A program made the position numbers and the translations under genes. The notes under the pieces were generated by a model, which saw only the letters and a program-made list of their open reading frames with translations, had not been told where the DNA came from and ran no database searches. This document shows positions 10,770-21,016 of a stretch of 64,000 nucleotides of DNA, piece after piece. The stretch comes from Ampelocalamus luodianensis (taxonomy: Eukaryota > Streptophyta > Magnoliopsida > Poales > Poaceae). How positions within the stretch are numbered: the stretch's first letter is position 1; each line of letters begins with the position of its first letter. The stretch lies in the NCBI GenBank assembly GCA_036346255.1, contig JAYEVH010000134.1, forward strand, positions 124,001 to 188,000, given 5' to 3'.

Positions 10770-11260
10770 CTACAACTGAACTACACACACCTAAAAATAT
10801 TTAATAGACTACAAAACCATGTATCTCAAACTATCTAATACTTTCAATGACTGCACCATAAAAAATATCTACATTGAGTAACAACATATCTAAAACTAAA
10901 CTACACACACCTAAAAAGATTTACTACAAAGAACTACACTACCTAGCCATACATCTAAAACTATCTAAACCATTCAATTACTATACCATAAATAAATTCT
11001 TTACTATCCACATTTCTATAACTAAACTACACATGCCTAAAAAGATGTACTACAAAAAACTATACTATGTAACCATATATCTAAAACTATATAAACCATT
11101 TAATTACTACACTATAAATAAATTCTTTACGGCTATCCACATTTTTATAACTAAATTACACACGCCTAAAAAGATGTACTATACCAAACTACACTACATA
11201 ACCATACATCTAAAACTATTTAATTCATTAAATTACGGACCTACTAGTTTCAGTTGCTAC
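10770..11260 (+). repeat. AT-rich tandem repeat, 126-129 bp period, copy A
   Basis: About four units share CTACACACACCTAAAAAGAT, ACTAAAACTATCTAAACC, CAATTACTATACCATAAATA and TTCTTTACTATCCAC. Unit length is close to a multiple of three, so in copy A an ORF runs through the repeats (10874-11515, 213 codons) as a repeated Lys/Tyr-rich peptide starting KLHTPKK. Copy B has one-base deletions that break it. I regard this as non-coding satellite-like DNA. Confidence 0.8.
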
Positions 11261-11329
11261 CCTACCAAGGTTTTGAATTTAAATGTAAAGTCCAAAAAAA
11301 TACTTGCAATTTGGGCGATCGAATCTACT

Positions 11330-11620
11330 CCCTCTCTTCACTTCTCGACTATGAACGATGTGTCTTTGTCCTCTCCCTCTCCTCCTCTCCTTTTCTTCCT
11401 TTTCTTGATAAAAGTGAATAATGACCCAATTTTTTTGCCCTTTATAGCATGTTCTCATTGCACAATTAGAATGACGGCAGAGAACTCGCAGCTCTGTCGC
11501 TATTCCAAATGGTGATTTGGATGCCAATCGCTATTTGGAATAGCAACAGATTATTTATTGTCACCGGTCCAAATAGCGATAGAGCCATTTTGCTATTTGG
11601 AACGCTGACATATATCCGTT
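11330..11620. repeat. Inverted CGCTATTTGGAA motifs, copy A
   Basis: Between 11495 and 11600, TCGCTATTCCAAATGG, CGCTATTTGGAATAGC and CCAAATAGCGATAG occur in both orientations, giving possible hairpins. The layout resembles the subterminal region of a DNA transposon but differs from the CACTA array at 349-849. The preceding 150 bp are pyrimidine-rich. Confidence 0.5.
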
Positions 11621-11739
11621 TTATAATTTTATTATATGTGCATTTATTTTGTAATTATAATTAAAGATATATTATTTTAAAAAATTCTCAGTGAGCACGG
11701 TGATACAACTCTACTGAGATGCAGTGCATGCAGTGGGAC

Positions 11740-12376
11740 CATGAGTGTATGATGAGGATATCCCTACTACTTATGAGGTTATTCGTGAAGGTGGGCTAAA
11801 CTTCTCAAACAACAGTGCATTTGTTTCTTAATGAATTTCCTTTTGTTGCCAATGAGAATTGGTTACCTACCAAGCAATACTTGGTGCATTCTGAGTTTGA
11901 CAAATTTAAAGACTTTGGAACCGAGAGGAGGAGAGGGAGGCGGGGAACAAATTCATGGAGGAGAAACACATGCCGCCAACAAGGGAGAAGAAACCCATGG
12001 CCAACGAGAGGAACGTGCTCTCGAGGATAAAACCCTAGCACACGCGGCGGTCAAGAAAGACATATGGTGACATGGCAACAAGGTAATGTACATCTATGGA
12101 ATGCGACAAAGATAGACCTATAGGACACCTTACCTAAGTGCGTATCGCTTTGTAGGAGCCGACGGCGCAAGCTCCAAGTGAGGTTAGTTGGGTCCATTTC
12201 TATTGAGAGGCGCGGGGATGGTGCATCAAACCGTGGAAGAGGCGGTGCGGACTGTCAGTGTGGCGTAGGTTACGCTTAGGTGGTGGTGGACATGGTACAT
12301 GAACATTTCATGGGAGTCCAGCCGAGATTCGCTCGAAGCGAAGAGATCACAACACTAGGGATATCGTGTGCAGTTT
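11740..12376 (+). pseudogene. CACTA gene, upstream exons (5' of the gypsy insertion)
   Basis: Coding remnants begin near MYDEDIPTTYEV (frame seen best in copy B at 37606). They continue through a charged, coiled-coil-like part to a probable exon end at 12081, before a 76 bp intron (GTAATG to TTGTAG at 12157). The next exon reads VVDMVHEHFMGVQ and EEITTL, then DIVCS, where the gypsy element is inserted. On the far side the reading resumes as FIQWPKKDIVLDP. TTLG...FIQWPK is typical of the nucleic-acid-binding part of grass CACTA proteins. Frameshifts are present. Confidence 0.6.
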
Positions 12377-15300
12377 TGTAACAGCCCAAATTTCAATTTC
12401 AGTTGAAAATAAAGTTTAATTATTTTATTGGATTTTTGTGGAATTTTAAAGCTTTTCTTAACCAAATGAAAGCTAAAACAAAATGATGTGCAAAATATAT
12501 ATACAGATAATAGCTGAAATTTTTTCTTAACTCCTAAATGCTCCAGAAGAATTTATGTGAATTTTTCTCATAATTTTTGGATTTAGTTTGCTATATTTTA
12601 AAGCCTCATTGAATTATCGACCAATTAATAAAATGAGAAATCAAAAGAAAATCCTCAAATAGTATTTGGGCGAAACCTCTCTCGCTCCAGCCATCCCTTG
12701 CACATTGCTCGCTCACACCATAGCCACGCGCGCTTCCTCTCTCCGCGGTGCGAGGACCCACCGCGTCGGTTCTCTCTCTCGCCGCACTAACGCATCCCGG
12801 CCCGTTGGATTAAAATCAACGGCCAGATTTCAATAGATCATTCGGGCGACGAACGTCACACTTGATCGAAACCGTTAGATCTAAATCCAACGACCCACGT
12901 ACGCCACTTAACGATTCACCGCACACCGCCGCGATCTATCGGCCATCGCTGGATCGAGATCAAACGCCACACCAACCCCAACTTACCGATTCGTATGTTC
13001 ATCTCTACCGTCCGATCAAAATCTGACGCCCAGCCGCCATCGTCTTCCTCACCTTCTTCCTCGCGTCGCCGCACCGAAGAATCGCCGCCATTAAAGCCCA
13101 CGATTGAGCTCTAGTTCCGCCGCTTTCTCTTCCCACCTTCTCATCGATGCGCATTGAAGACCACTCATCACGCCGCGCCCACCTACCGCCCTTCTCTCAT
13201 GCCCACGATCGCCGAACACCATCATTACCGCCGCCACATGACCTTCGCGTCGCCGCCGCTTCAACCACGCCCGCATCCTATAAATAGGGGCTACGGAGCG
13301 CACCTTCACCGCATCTCAACGCCGCCACTCACAAAACTCCTCCGTCACCGTAGCGCCCCACCCGAAGTTTCTTCGGGCGACCGACTAAGCTTCTTCTCCC
13401 ACTCGGGACGCCACCGGAGCTCCATCATCCTCGCCGTTGGTCCCATCAAGATCGCCGCACCCGCGCGGTCTTCTGCGCCATCCACTCCGTCGAAGGATCC
13501 CGAACGCCTACTTCGTCGACAACCGTTCGCGCCGCCAAATTCGTCGCCGACGACCTTCCGCCCGCTCTATGCTGTTTTGGTAGCCCACAGTTCGCGACCG
13601 TTTTCCTACATTATGCACGACTACTCGACTCGCCGCGGCGTAGAACGCCGGCAGCCCGCGCCGCTCCATCGCCGCTCACACGGACCTACGTGGCATAACC
13701 ACGAGGCGCCAGTCGCCACTCGATGCCAACGCTGCGTGGCTGCTCACGTGGTGGCCATTACTCGACCACGCCCACCTCTCTGGCCGGTGCGTGGACTTGG
13801 TTCATGTGAACCGGTCACCCATCAAATGGGTCCACATGTCAAAAATTAATTCATTTCTTTAATTCGGAAATTCATCGGCGTCGAAGATTACAGCAATAAA
13901 TAGAATTTTCTTTTAGAAAAATAATTCAGAGAATTCAATTAAATTCAGATTTTGTATTAAACTTCTAAAATTCATATCTTTTGCATTTGAACTCCAAATT
14001 GAGTGGTTCAAATTGCAAAATTTGTCTAAAATCATAATCTAGCTAACTAAAGCAAAATATTTCAATTTAGAGTTAGTTTGGTCTGAGTTTTGAATTTATT
14101 TGAATTTGAGTTGAATTTGTCATATTTTCAATGATAGACTTGACGACTCGGAGAGTTAGATCCTTCCGACGATTTAGAGTTCCAAGACTTCAACGAAGGC
14201 AAGTTACACTATTGATCATATTGTTCCTATTGTTTTAAAGTATTTATTTACTATTTACAACTTACTATTGCATGCATATGTTTATAAAAATATCTGAATA
14301 TCCCGATTTAGTATATAGTTGTTCCAAACTCCTTGGTATGGCCAATTTGACTATCAAACCTGAATACCTTGACACCTTAGATAAAATTTGTCAAATGCTT
14401 AGCCTTGCTTAGATAATATTTACAAATTTGAGAGAATTTAGTCAAATCTTTACAATTTAATTTAAAATGTGTTTCTGGTAATGATTTAACACGAAAGGTT
14501 TATAAAGGGTTTTTATCTAAATAAAATGAAATGGGTTTGGACTTGGCGAGATGGATGGATGGTGGAGTGCAGTTCATGCAGGTCTAATCACAGTTGGGAT
14601 TACGACCTAGGGTTTAAATTGAAGTCGCCAGAGTCGATTAACTACTGGTCTTTGGCGTATTTTGCTACGCCTTACCGTACCACCACATGTCTGTATGGGC
14701 AGGATTTGGCTAAATAATGTGAGTGTCTTAGTGTTATTTGTGCTATGTTGTATGTGTGGGCGTTGGTGGGACATTAGTCCCTTTGGCGCAGAGGGCTTAG
14801 GAGGATGGATAGTCCAAAGGTAGCGAAGCCTTAGCGGGCATGAATCTGAGAGGACACCGCTTGTAACAGCCTCATGATAATTGCTTAGTCACACGCCTTG
14901 GGCGTGCTTTGGCCGACATTAAAAGCATTTTATCTCGTGTGGGTAAAGTGTACAACCTCTGCAGTGTAAAACTATTCGAATAGCCGCGTCATGGTCATGG
15001 ACATGCTAGCAAAGCCACTCTAAGTTAGAATTGTTTTTGGTTTATAAAATGTGTTCAACGGATGTTTTAGGATGGATAGTCCTATGGTAAAAATTGGGTG
15101 GTTAGCCAAGTGTTAGGAGGATATCCTTGATATTCAACTAATGGAGGTCATTCAATATTCGTTGTCGCTTTGTCACTGTCTTTATTTGAATTATTAAAAT
15201 TGGTCTTACAAAAGTATTAGCAATATAATCTGAAAATACTGCTTTGCAAAACAACCCCGCCATTACCTTTGTTTACCTTATGCATGCATTAAACTTTCTA

Positions 15301-15627
15301 TATTGGGTGTGACTTGCAGCACGGTAGTAGTGCTCACTCTTGCTGAATAAATCTTATTAGGAGAAGACGTTTTCCCGAGCGGTGAGGATCTTGCGAATAA
15401 GTGCGTCCCAGACGATTGCCTATGGCAAGTCGTGTGCCCTACTACTACTACTTTTCATGTGTTATTTCTTTTCTTTTGGCCGCAGCCCTTTGTAATAAAC
15501 TTTGAATTATTATCAATTAACTCGTGATATGATTGTGCTATCACTTTTGTTTAATTGTGTACACTAGAAATCTGGACTAGTGTATGAACACGAGAGAATT
15601 TGGGATCCTTCGTTCCCGGGTTCGACA
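12377..15627 (+). repeat. 5' LTR of the gypsy element
   Basis: It begins TGTAACAGCCCAAATTTC and ends GTTCGACA, and is about 3.25 kb. It matches 21017-24342 throughout. An AT-rich start is followed by a GC-rich U3 with repeated GTTGGAT/ATCCAACGG-type inverted motifs (12800-13030), a TATA box, and an AT-rich R/U5 with TGACTTGCAGCACGGTAGTA near the end. The 231-codon ORF in its GC-rich part is an LTR by-product. Confidence 0.92.
13279..13286 (+). promoter_or_regulatory. TATA box in the 5' LTR
   Basis: CCTATAAATAGGGGCTACG lies at the end of the GC-rich U3 and is conserved in the 3' LTR. It is the likely promoter for the genomic RNA of the element. Confidence 0.7.
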
Positions 15628-15631
15628 AAAG

Positions 15632-15643
15632 TGGTATCGAGCC
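15632..15643 (+). other. Primer binding site (tRNA-iMet), one base short
   Basis: TGGTATCGAGCC lies 4 bp after the LTR end. The canonical plant site, present in this window at 63836, is TGGTATCAGAGCC. The missing base is the A of a CAG triplet, which suggests a base-calling error. Confidence 0.8.
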
Positions 15644-15786
15644 ATATCGATCAGAGTCGTGGCCCCACAAATGTCCTAAGGACTTATTTGCAAAAAATTA
15701 AAAACTATTCGAGTTTATCGAGTCATCTCTCAACCCTTCTCTTTAAAAACAAGCATTACTAACTTGTCTATTCCTCAAAATTGTAG

Positions 15787-16360
15787 ATGGTCAAGTACTG
15801 GACGCTATCTCTCACGGAATCATTGGGACACGGGTGAACTTCTGCAGGAAGTGATGCAAGACTTGGATTACAAGAAGAGGCCAACGTTTCAGTGGCTACC
15901 GGTACAAGGTGGGAGAACGACGTCTCTGGAGGGTGGAGGTACTGATCTACTCCGACTTGTCGCCAAACACCGTCTTCCACACCTTCCACGCCCCGATCCG
16001 ACGCGCGACGGCCGATGGCATTCGGGATGTAGCGAGAGTAAAAGCGATCGTCGGCTCCGCCATACTTACGACCGCCACCTCAACGGCACGGGTTTCACTA
16101 TTTCCCGATGCATCTTCCAACCGACTTGCGGATGTCTTCCGCACCACGAAGAGGAAGATTCTCCCGAAGTTGACGCACTGTGGACGACAAAGGCACTAGA
16201 CTACGCCTATGGAAACACCTTGGACGACTTGCGTACCACTCAGGATAGTCTAGAGTATACCGAGGCGAGACTGAAGGCAGTCGAAGAGGAATTGGCTATT
16301 TACAAATCAGGCCAAGGCAGTACCAGCAATTCCCCCGAATACACCCTATCCACCCCATAG
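15787..16360 (+). pseudogene. orf0-like frame upstream of gag
   Basis: The start is probably the ATG at 15787 (MVKYWTLSLTES). The reading then passes through at least two frames: WRVEVLIYSDLSPNTVF and ATADGIRDVARVKAIVGSAI in one, and a C-terminal part ending ARLKAVEEELAIYKSGQGS at 16360 in another. The last part looks helical and coiled-coil forming. Grass elements of the RIRE3/RIRE8 type carry such an extra frame before gag; its role is unknown. It sits 160 bp after the primer site and 215 bp before gag. Confidence 0.6.
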
Positions 16361-16576
16361 ATGTTTATTTATTTTTTACATCCGTACTTTAGCTACGCAT
16401 TATGAGCTATCAACTACTCATGTGATAGCCATAATATATTAATAAAATAAATGAATAAAGAAACCATTTTGAAAAGTTGATTCTTTGTTTGTGTGCTTGT
16501 TCGTTCTTGGGCTATCATAGATTTATTCACCATAGAATTCCTTGCTACCTCTTCTAAATCATTGGAGGATTCGCGG

Positions 16577-17640
16577 ATGGTGACCACCGCAGAAGCGGCA
16601 ATGCAAAGCAGAGCGCCAGCGGACAAGGAAACGATCGGGCGGATCACCGGGATAACCACGTTTTACCGCCACCACCGCCGCGAAGGACCCGATCGCACCG
16701 ATGATGGCGAATCGGACTCATTGATCGACCTTCTTGCCCAATCACCGCAGAATGTTCGAACACTTAGGCCGCTACGGCAAAGAGCCCGCCCCACCTCCGC
16801 ATAACCAAGGTCGACTATGTTTGAGTTTATGAGGATGCGTCCGCCGACATTCTCAAATAATCTGAACCAATGGGCGCCGACGATCGGCTTCGCTATTGGA
16901 AAGAAAGCTGGACATTAGTCGGTGTTCGGCCGTGAGAGGGTCATGTTTGCCTCTCACCAACCAGATGGCCCCGCATCGAATGGTGGGACAACTCATTTGA
17001 TCGCACACAATGATGCTCGATCCATCACATGGCCGACTTCGTGCGAGCTTTTAGTCATGCACATATCCCGCAGGATGATGGCGCTCAAGAAGAAGGAGTT
17101 CCACGCGCTCCGACAAGGAAACCGTCACGGTGAATGAGTACCTTCACCGCTTTAACCAACTTGCCCGCTACGCCCACCCGACGAGCGAGAGATGAGGCGC
17201 ATGGTGAAAGGTTCTGGAAGGCTTAAGCGATGATATCTCTCGGCTCCAATTTTATCTCTCAAAATTTCACCGACTTCCAGCAGTTGGTGGATAAAACAAT
17301 CAGCAGAGGCCAAACACGCAGAATGGAGAACCGCAGCGAGGATGGCGCCCGAGAGGTTTAACGCAGAGGTGCGCCCAAACCTCGCATCACCACACCGCGG
17401 CCGCAAAGAGCGTAGGAAGTTTCAATCTTCCACGCCTCGTACTCAAAGACCGCCACGCGCTCCATCCTCCAACTCCGTGGCACTTCATCAGAGGGGTTTC
17501 GTGAGAGCACTCTACCTCCTCGGCTTCGAGTCACATGCTTCCTTTGCGCGAGGACGGGCATTATGCAATAAATGCCCGAAGAAGCGGCAAGGTTTGGCAC
17601 CAACAAGGCCAACCTCGGAGTTCAAGCTACAGCGCACCAC
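16577..17640 (+). pseudogene. gag (capsid/nucleocapsid) of the gypsy element
   Basis: The likely start is the ATG at 16577 (MVTTAEAAMQSRAP). After a low-complexity N-terminal part the conserved plant gypsy gag domain is seen at 17040-17330: MALKKKEFHALRQGNR, then EYL-F--LARYA and the following helices. The zinc knuckle lies at about 17525-17580 (CFLC...GH-type...C), spread over two frames. The protein would package the element RNA. At least four small frame breaks occur. Confidence 0.8.
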
Positions 17641-17689
17641 TGGACCAAAGGCGCGATTCACCAGGGGCGGGTGAACCATGTCACCGCCG

Positions 17690-18149
17690 AGGAAGCTCGA
17701 GCGACACGGATGTTGTTCTCGATGCGTTCCTCGTTAATTCGGCACAAAGATCCGTCCTATTTGATTCTCGAGCTTCACACTCTTTTGTGTCATATAAGTT
17801 TGTGGGAAAATATGGGTTACCTATATCCTATTTAGCTACTCCCATGATAATTCATTCCCCAGGCTCGGAAATGAGAACCAATTCTCTATGCCCTAATCTC
17901 ACTCTCGAGATATCCGGAGTAACTTTTCTAGCAGAACTGATAGTTTTACACTCCCAAGGTTTGGATGTAATACTTGGAATGGACTGGCTAGCCAAAAATC
18001 AAGGTCAAATAGACTGTGCCAATAGATCCATCACCCTCAATAATGAACAAGGTGTGTCTGTTGAATTCAAACCTGAGACTCGAACCGGAGGAAGTTCCAT
18101 ACTTACCAGATTGAAGGAAGTGAAACTTGAAGATATACGTGGCACGTGA
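17690..18149 (+). pseudogene. Aspartic protease of the gypsy element
   Basis: Open from 17535 to 18149 in one frame. The active-site region reads VLFDSRASHSFVS, where the usual D-S/T-G-A triad has Arg in place of Gly. The protein continues with the typical LDVILGMDWL and GQIDCANRSI. The Gly-to-Arg change is a single base next to a CTG triplet (CTGGA expected, CTCGA present), so it may be an error and not true inactivation. The domain releases the mature proteins from the polyprotein. Confidence 0.85.
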
Positions 18150-18990
18150 GTATCCCGACGTCTTTCGGATGATCTACCCGGCATGCCACGGATAGGGACA
18201 TCATGTTCCTAATTGATCTAGTCCCCGGGACAGCCCCGATCTCGAAGCGACCCTATAGAATGCCAGCCAACGAGTTAGCAGAATTGAAGAAACAGTTGAA
18301 GAACTACGAGAAAAAGCGTACATTCGACCCGGTTCCTCACCATGGGGAGCCCGGTACTATTTGTCAAGAAGAAAGACAATAGCATGAGAATGTGCGTCGA
18401 TTACATGATCACTCAGCGAAGTAACAATCAAGAACAAATACCCATTGCCCGAATTGATGATTTGTTTGATCAATTAAAGGGAGCAAGTATTTTCTCAAAG
18501 ATCGATCGAGATCCGGTTATCACCAATTAAAGATCGACCGGAAGATATTCAGCGCCTTCACCACGGATATGGACTATATGAGTTCACGGTAATGTCATTT
18601 GGATTGACCAACGCCCGCCTTATTTCATGAATATGATGAACAAGGTGTTCATGGAATTCTGGATAAATTCGTAGTTGTCTTTATTGTGATATTCTCATCT
18701 ACTCGAAGAACGAAAAAGAACATGAAGAGCATCTCAGGATGATCCTAGACAAGCTCGAGGAGCACCAACTCTATGCCAAATTCAGCAAGAGTGAATTACG
18801 GCTAAGACAAGTTGCATTCCTTGGACATATTGTATCCGCGGGAGGAATTGCGAGACCCCGCCAAGGTTGAAGCGATAATGGGTGAAACAGCCCAAATCAG
18901 TCACCGAGGTGAGAAGTTTTCTGGGACTGGCAGGCTATTATCGTCGGTTTATCGAGGGTTTCTCTAAACTAGCCAAACCCATGACTCAAC
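18150..18990 (+). pseudogene. Reverse transcriptase of the gypsy element
   Basis: Recognisable blocks in order: SPVLFVKKKDNSMRMCVDY (about 18345), RIDDLFDQLKGASIFSKID (about 18455), the EFTVMSFGLTNA region (about 18580), a damaged catalytic IDD-containing block (about 18680), SKNEKEHEEHLRM (about 18715), and the thumb/connection start SFLGLAGYYRRFIEGFSKLA (18910). The frame is lost at least four times, once at a CTG-like position just after FSKID and once inside the catalytic block. I give no restored reading. Confidence 0.85.
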
Positions 18991-20018
18991 TTCTGAAGAA
19001 AGAAAAGAAGTTTGAATGGTCAAGCGCCTGTGAAGAAAGTTTCCAAGAACTGAAAAAGAGGCTAGTCTCAGCACCGGTGTTAATTTTACCGGACATCCGC
19101 AAGGATTTTGAGATCTTTTGTGACGCATTCCGTCAAGGCCTCGGATGTGTACTAATGCAGGAAGGCAAAGTTGTAGCTTATGCATCCCGACAGTTGAGGC
19201 CACACGAAGGGAATTACCCGACTCATGATTTGGAGTTAGCGGCAATTGTGCATGCTTTGAAAATCTGGCGGCATTATCTCATTGGTAACCGCTGTGAGAT
19301 TTTCACGGACCATAAAAGTCTGAAGTACATATTCACGCAGTCCGAGCTCAATCTCCGACAAAGAAGATGGTTGGAACTAATAAAGGATTATGATCTAGGA
19401 ATTCATTATCATCCGGGCAAGGCCAATGTGGTAGCAGATGCCTTGAGCAGAAAAGCATATTGCAACACCATCATGGTGCAACAAAATCAGCCAGAGCTGT
19501 ATGAAGAGCTGAAGCACCTGAATCTGGAGATTGTCAACCAAGGCTGTGTAAACGCTTTAGAAGTTCAACCAACTCTTCAGGATCAGATTAGAATAAAACA
19601 GTTGGAAGATGAAGATATCCAAGAAATCAAGAAAAATATGAGAAGAGGCAAAGCCCCAGGTTTCTCTGAAGATGAGCAAGGGACAGTGTGGTTCGGAGAC
19701 CGCATCTGTGTGCCTAACCAGCAGGAGATAAAAGACTCAATTCTGAAAGAAGCTCATGAGTCGCCATACTCCATTCATCCTGGCAGCACCAAAATGTACC
19801 AGGATCTAAAAGAAAGATATTGGTGGGTCAGCATGAAGCGTGAAATTGCTGATTTCGTCGCTCGTTGTGACGTTTGTCAAAGAGTCAAAGCACAACACCA
19901 AAGACCATTTTCTCTGTTGCAACCATTACCAATTCCGAGTGGAAGTGGAAGAAGTCGGTATGGATTTCATCACTGGACTCCCCAGACCCAATCGGGATAT
20001 GACTCCATCCGGTGGTAA
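18882..20018 (+). CDS. RT connection, RNase H and integrase N-terminal part, longest open segment of pol
   Basis: This is the longest uninterrupted part of pol (378 codons). RNase H is recognised by FEIFCDAFRQGLGCVL, YASRQLRPHEGNYPTHDLELAA and TDHKSLKYIF, ending at DALSRKAY. The integrase zinc-binding region follows: H (HESPYSIHPG), then CDVCQRVKAQHQRP about 30 residues on. The last 20 residues of the segment are out of frame. The first acidic block of the integrase core (GMDFITGLPRP, about 19958) is in a neighbouring frame. The segment is part of the polyprotein and would not be made as a separate protein. Confidence 0.85.
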   Translation: MKQPKSVTEVRSFLGLAGYYRRFIEGFSKLAKPMTQLLKKEKKFEWSSACEESFQELKKRLVSAPVLILPDIRKDFEIFCDAFRQGLGCVLMQEGKVVAYASRQLRPHEGNYPTHDLELAAIVHALKIWRHYLIGNRCEIFTDHKSLKYIFTQSELNLRQRRWLELIKDYDLGIHYHPGKANVVADALSRKAYCNTIMVQQNQPELYEELKHLNLEIVNQGCVNALEVQPTLQDQIRIKQLEDEDIQEIKKNMRRGKAPGFSEDEQGTVWFGDRICVPNQQEIKDSILKEAHESPYSIHPGSTKMYQDLKERYWWVSMKREIADFVARCDVCQRVKAQHQRPFSLLQPLPIPSGSGRSRYGFHHWTPQTQSGYDSIRW

Positions 20019-20981
20019 TTGACCAGGTTAACTAAAGTCGCTCACTTTATTCTGTCAAGACCACCTACCGAGCGATAAACTAGCGAATTGTACATGGCCG
20101 GGATCGTGCGCACGCACGAGTACCCAAAAGATTGTGTCGCATCGAGGTTCCCAATTTACCTCTCGGTTTGGAAAAGTCTGCATGAAGCCTTGGGGACCGG
20201 ACTCAATCTTAGCACGGCGTATCATCCGCAGACCGATAGTCAAACGAACGCACCAATCAAGTTCTTGAAGATATGCTTGAGCATGTGCCTTAGAGTTCGG
20301 AAAGGTTGGGACAAGGATCTGCCGTATGCGAGTTCTCATACAATAATAGTTACCAAGCTAGTTTGCAGATGGCTCCATTTGAAGCTCATGCGGTAGGGAA
20401 ATGCCGAACCCGCTTCTTTGGGATGAGGTAGAGAGCGTCGGCTCCTTGGACTGAGTTGATCAAAGAAGCCGAGAGTAAAGTGAAAACTATTCAGAGCGTC
20501 GAAGCGGCCCAATCCCGACAAAAGAGTTATGCCGAGAATCTGTGTGAGGAATTAAGCTTTGAGGTAGGAGATGTTGTTTATCGAGAGTAACCCACTCGAG
20601 GTGTGGAGAGATTCCGGACAAAGGTAAACTCGCACCCAGGTATATTGGGCCATACAAGATCTTGGCAAAACGTGGAGAAGTAGCTTATCAGCTAGAACTG
20701 CCAGAAGCCCTGTCAGCAGTACATAACGTCTTCCACGTGTCGCAATTAAAGAAATGCCTACGAACCGAAAGATCATACCTTCTGAAAGCTTTGACCTTCA
20801 AGAAGATCTCACCACGTGGGCGATCGATTAAAATTCTAGATGTCGCGAACGTGTTACCAGAAGTAGAATAATCAGATCGTACAAGGTGCAGTGGAGTCAC
20901 CATCCAGAAAGCGAAGCCACATGGGAGAATGAAGAAGAACTCAAGACTAACTACCCTGATCTTTTTGCTAACCAAGTCTGA
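19950..20981 (+). pseudogene. Integrase core and chromodomain-like tail of the gypsy element
   Basis: The catalytic core is scattered over frames: GMDFITGLPRP at 19958, a block ending FWKSLHEALGTGLNLSTAYHPQTD at 20150-20240, and the third acidic site near 20245, which is shifted out of frame. At 20640-20760 the C-terminal region reads GEVAYQLELPEALSAVHNVFHVSQLKK. The end reads VQWSHHPESEATWENEEEL, the pattern of a plant chromovirus chromodomain, with a TGA at 20979-20981. The chromodomain tail places the element among chromoviruses. Confidence 0.8.
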
Positions 20982-21001
20982 ATCTCGGGGTCGAGATTCC
21001 C

Positions 21002-21016
21002 TTTAAGGGGTAGGTT
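21002..21016 (+). other. Polypurine tract of the gypsy element
   Basis: TTTAAGGGGTAGGTT lies directly before the 3' LTR start and 20 bp after the pol stop. It fits the plus-strand priming site. Confidence 0.75.

Larger units (their letters stand above)
1..12083 (+). repeat. Segmental duplication, copy A (partner 25748-37952)
   Basis: This block aligns by eye from end to end, in the same orientation, with 25748-37952. Every component keeps its order: CACTA 3' end, antisense ORF, LTR fragments, minisatellite, 126-129 bp repeats and CACTA upstream exon. The copies differ by many short indels and substitutions but by no large rearrangement. The shared sequence ends after the string CATGGCAACAAGG at 12083 and 37952. 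The left end lies outside the window, so 12.1 kb is a minimum length. Confidence 0.9.

Noticed and set aside
13154..13849. A 231-codon frame in the 5' LTR
   Set aside because: It lies in the GC-rich U3/R region, spans the TATA box and is low in complexity. It is not preserved in the 3' LTR.
17760..17790. A naturally inactive protease (DSR for DSG)
   Set aside because: The single-base change falls at a CTG triplet in a region with many such differences, so an error is the simpler explanation.
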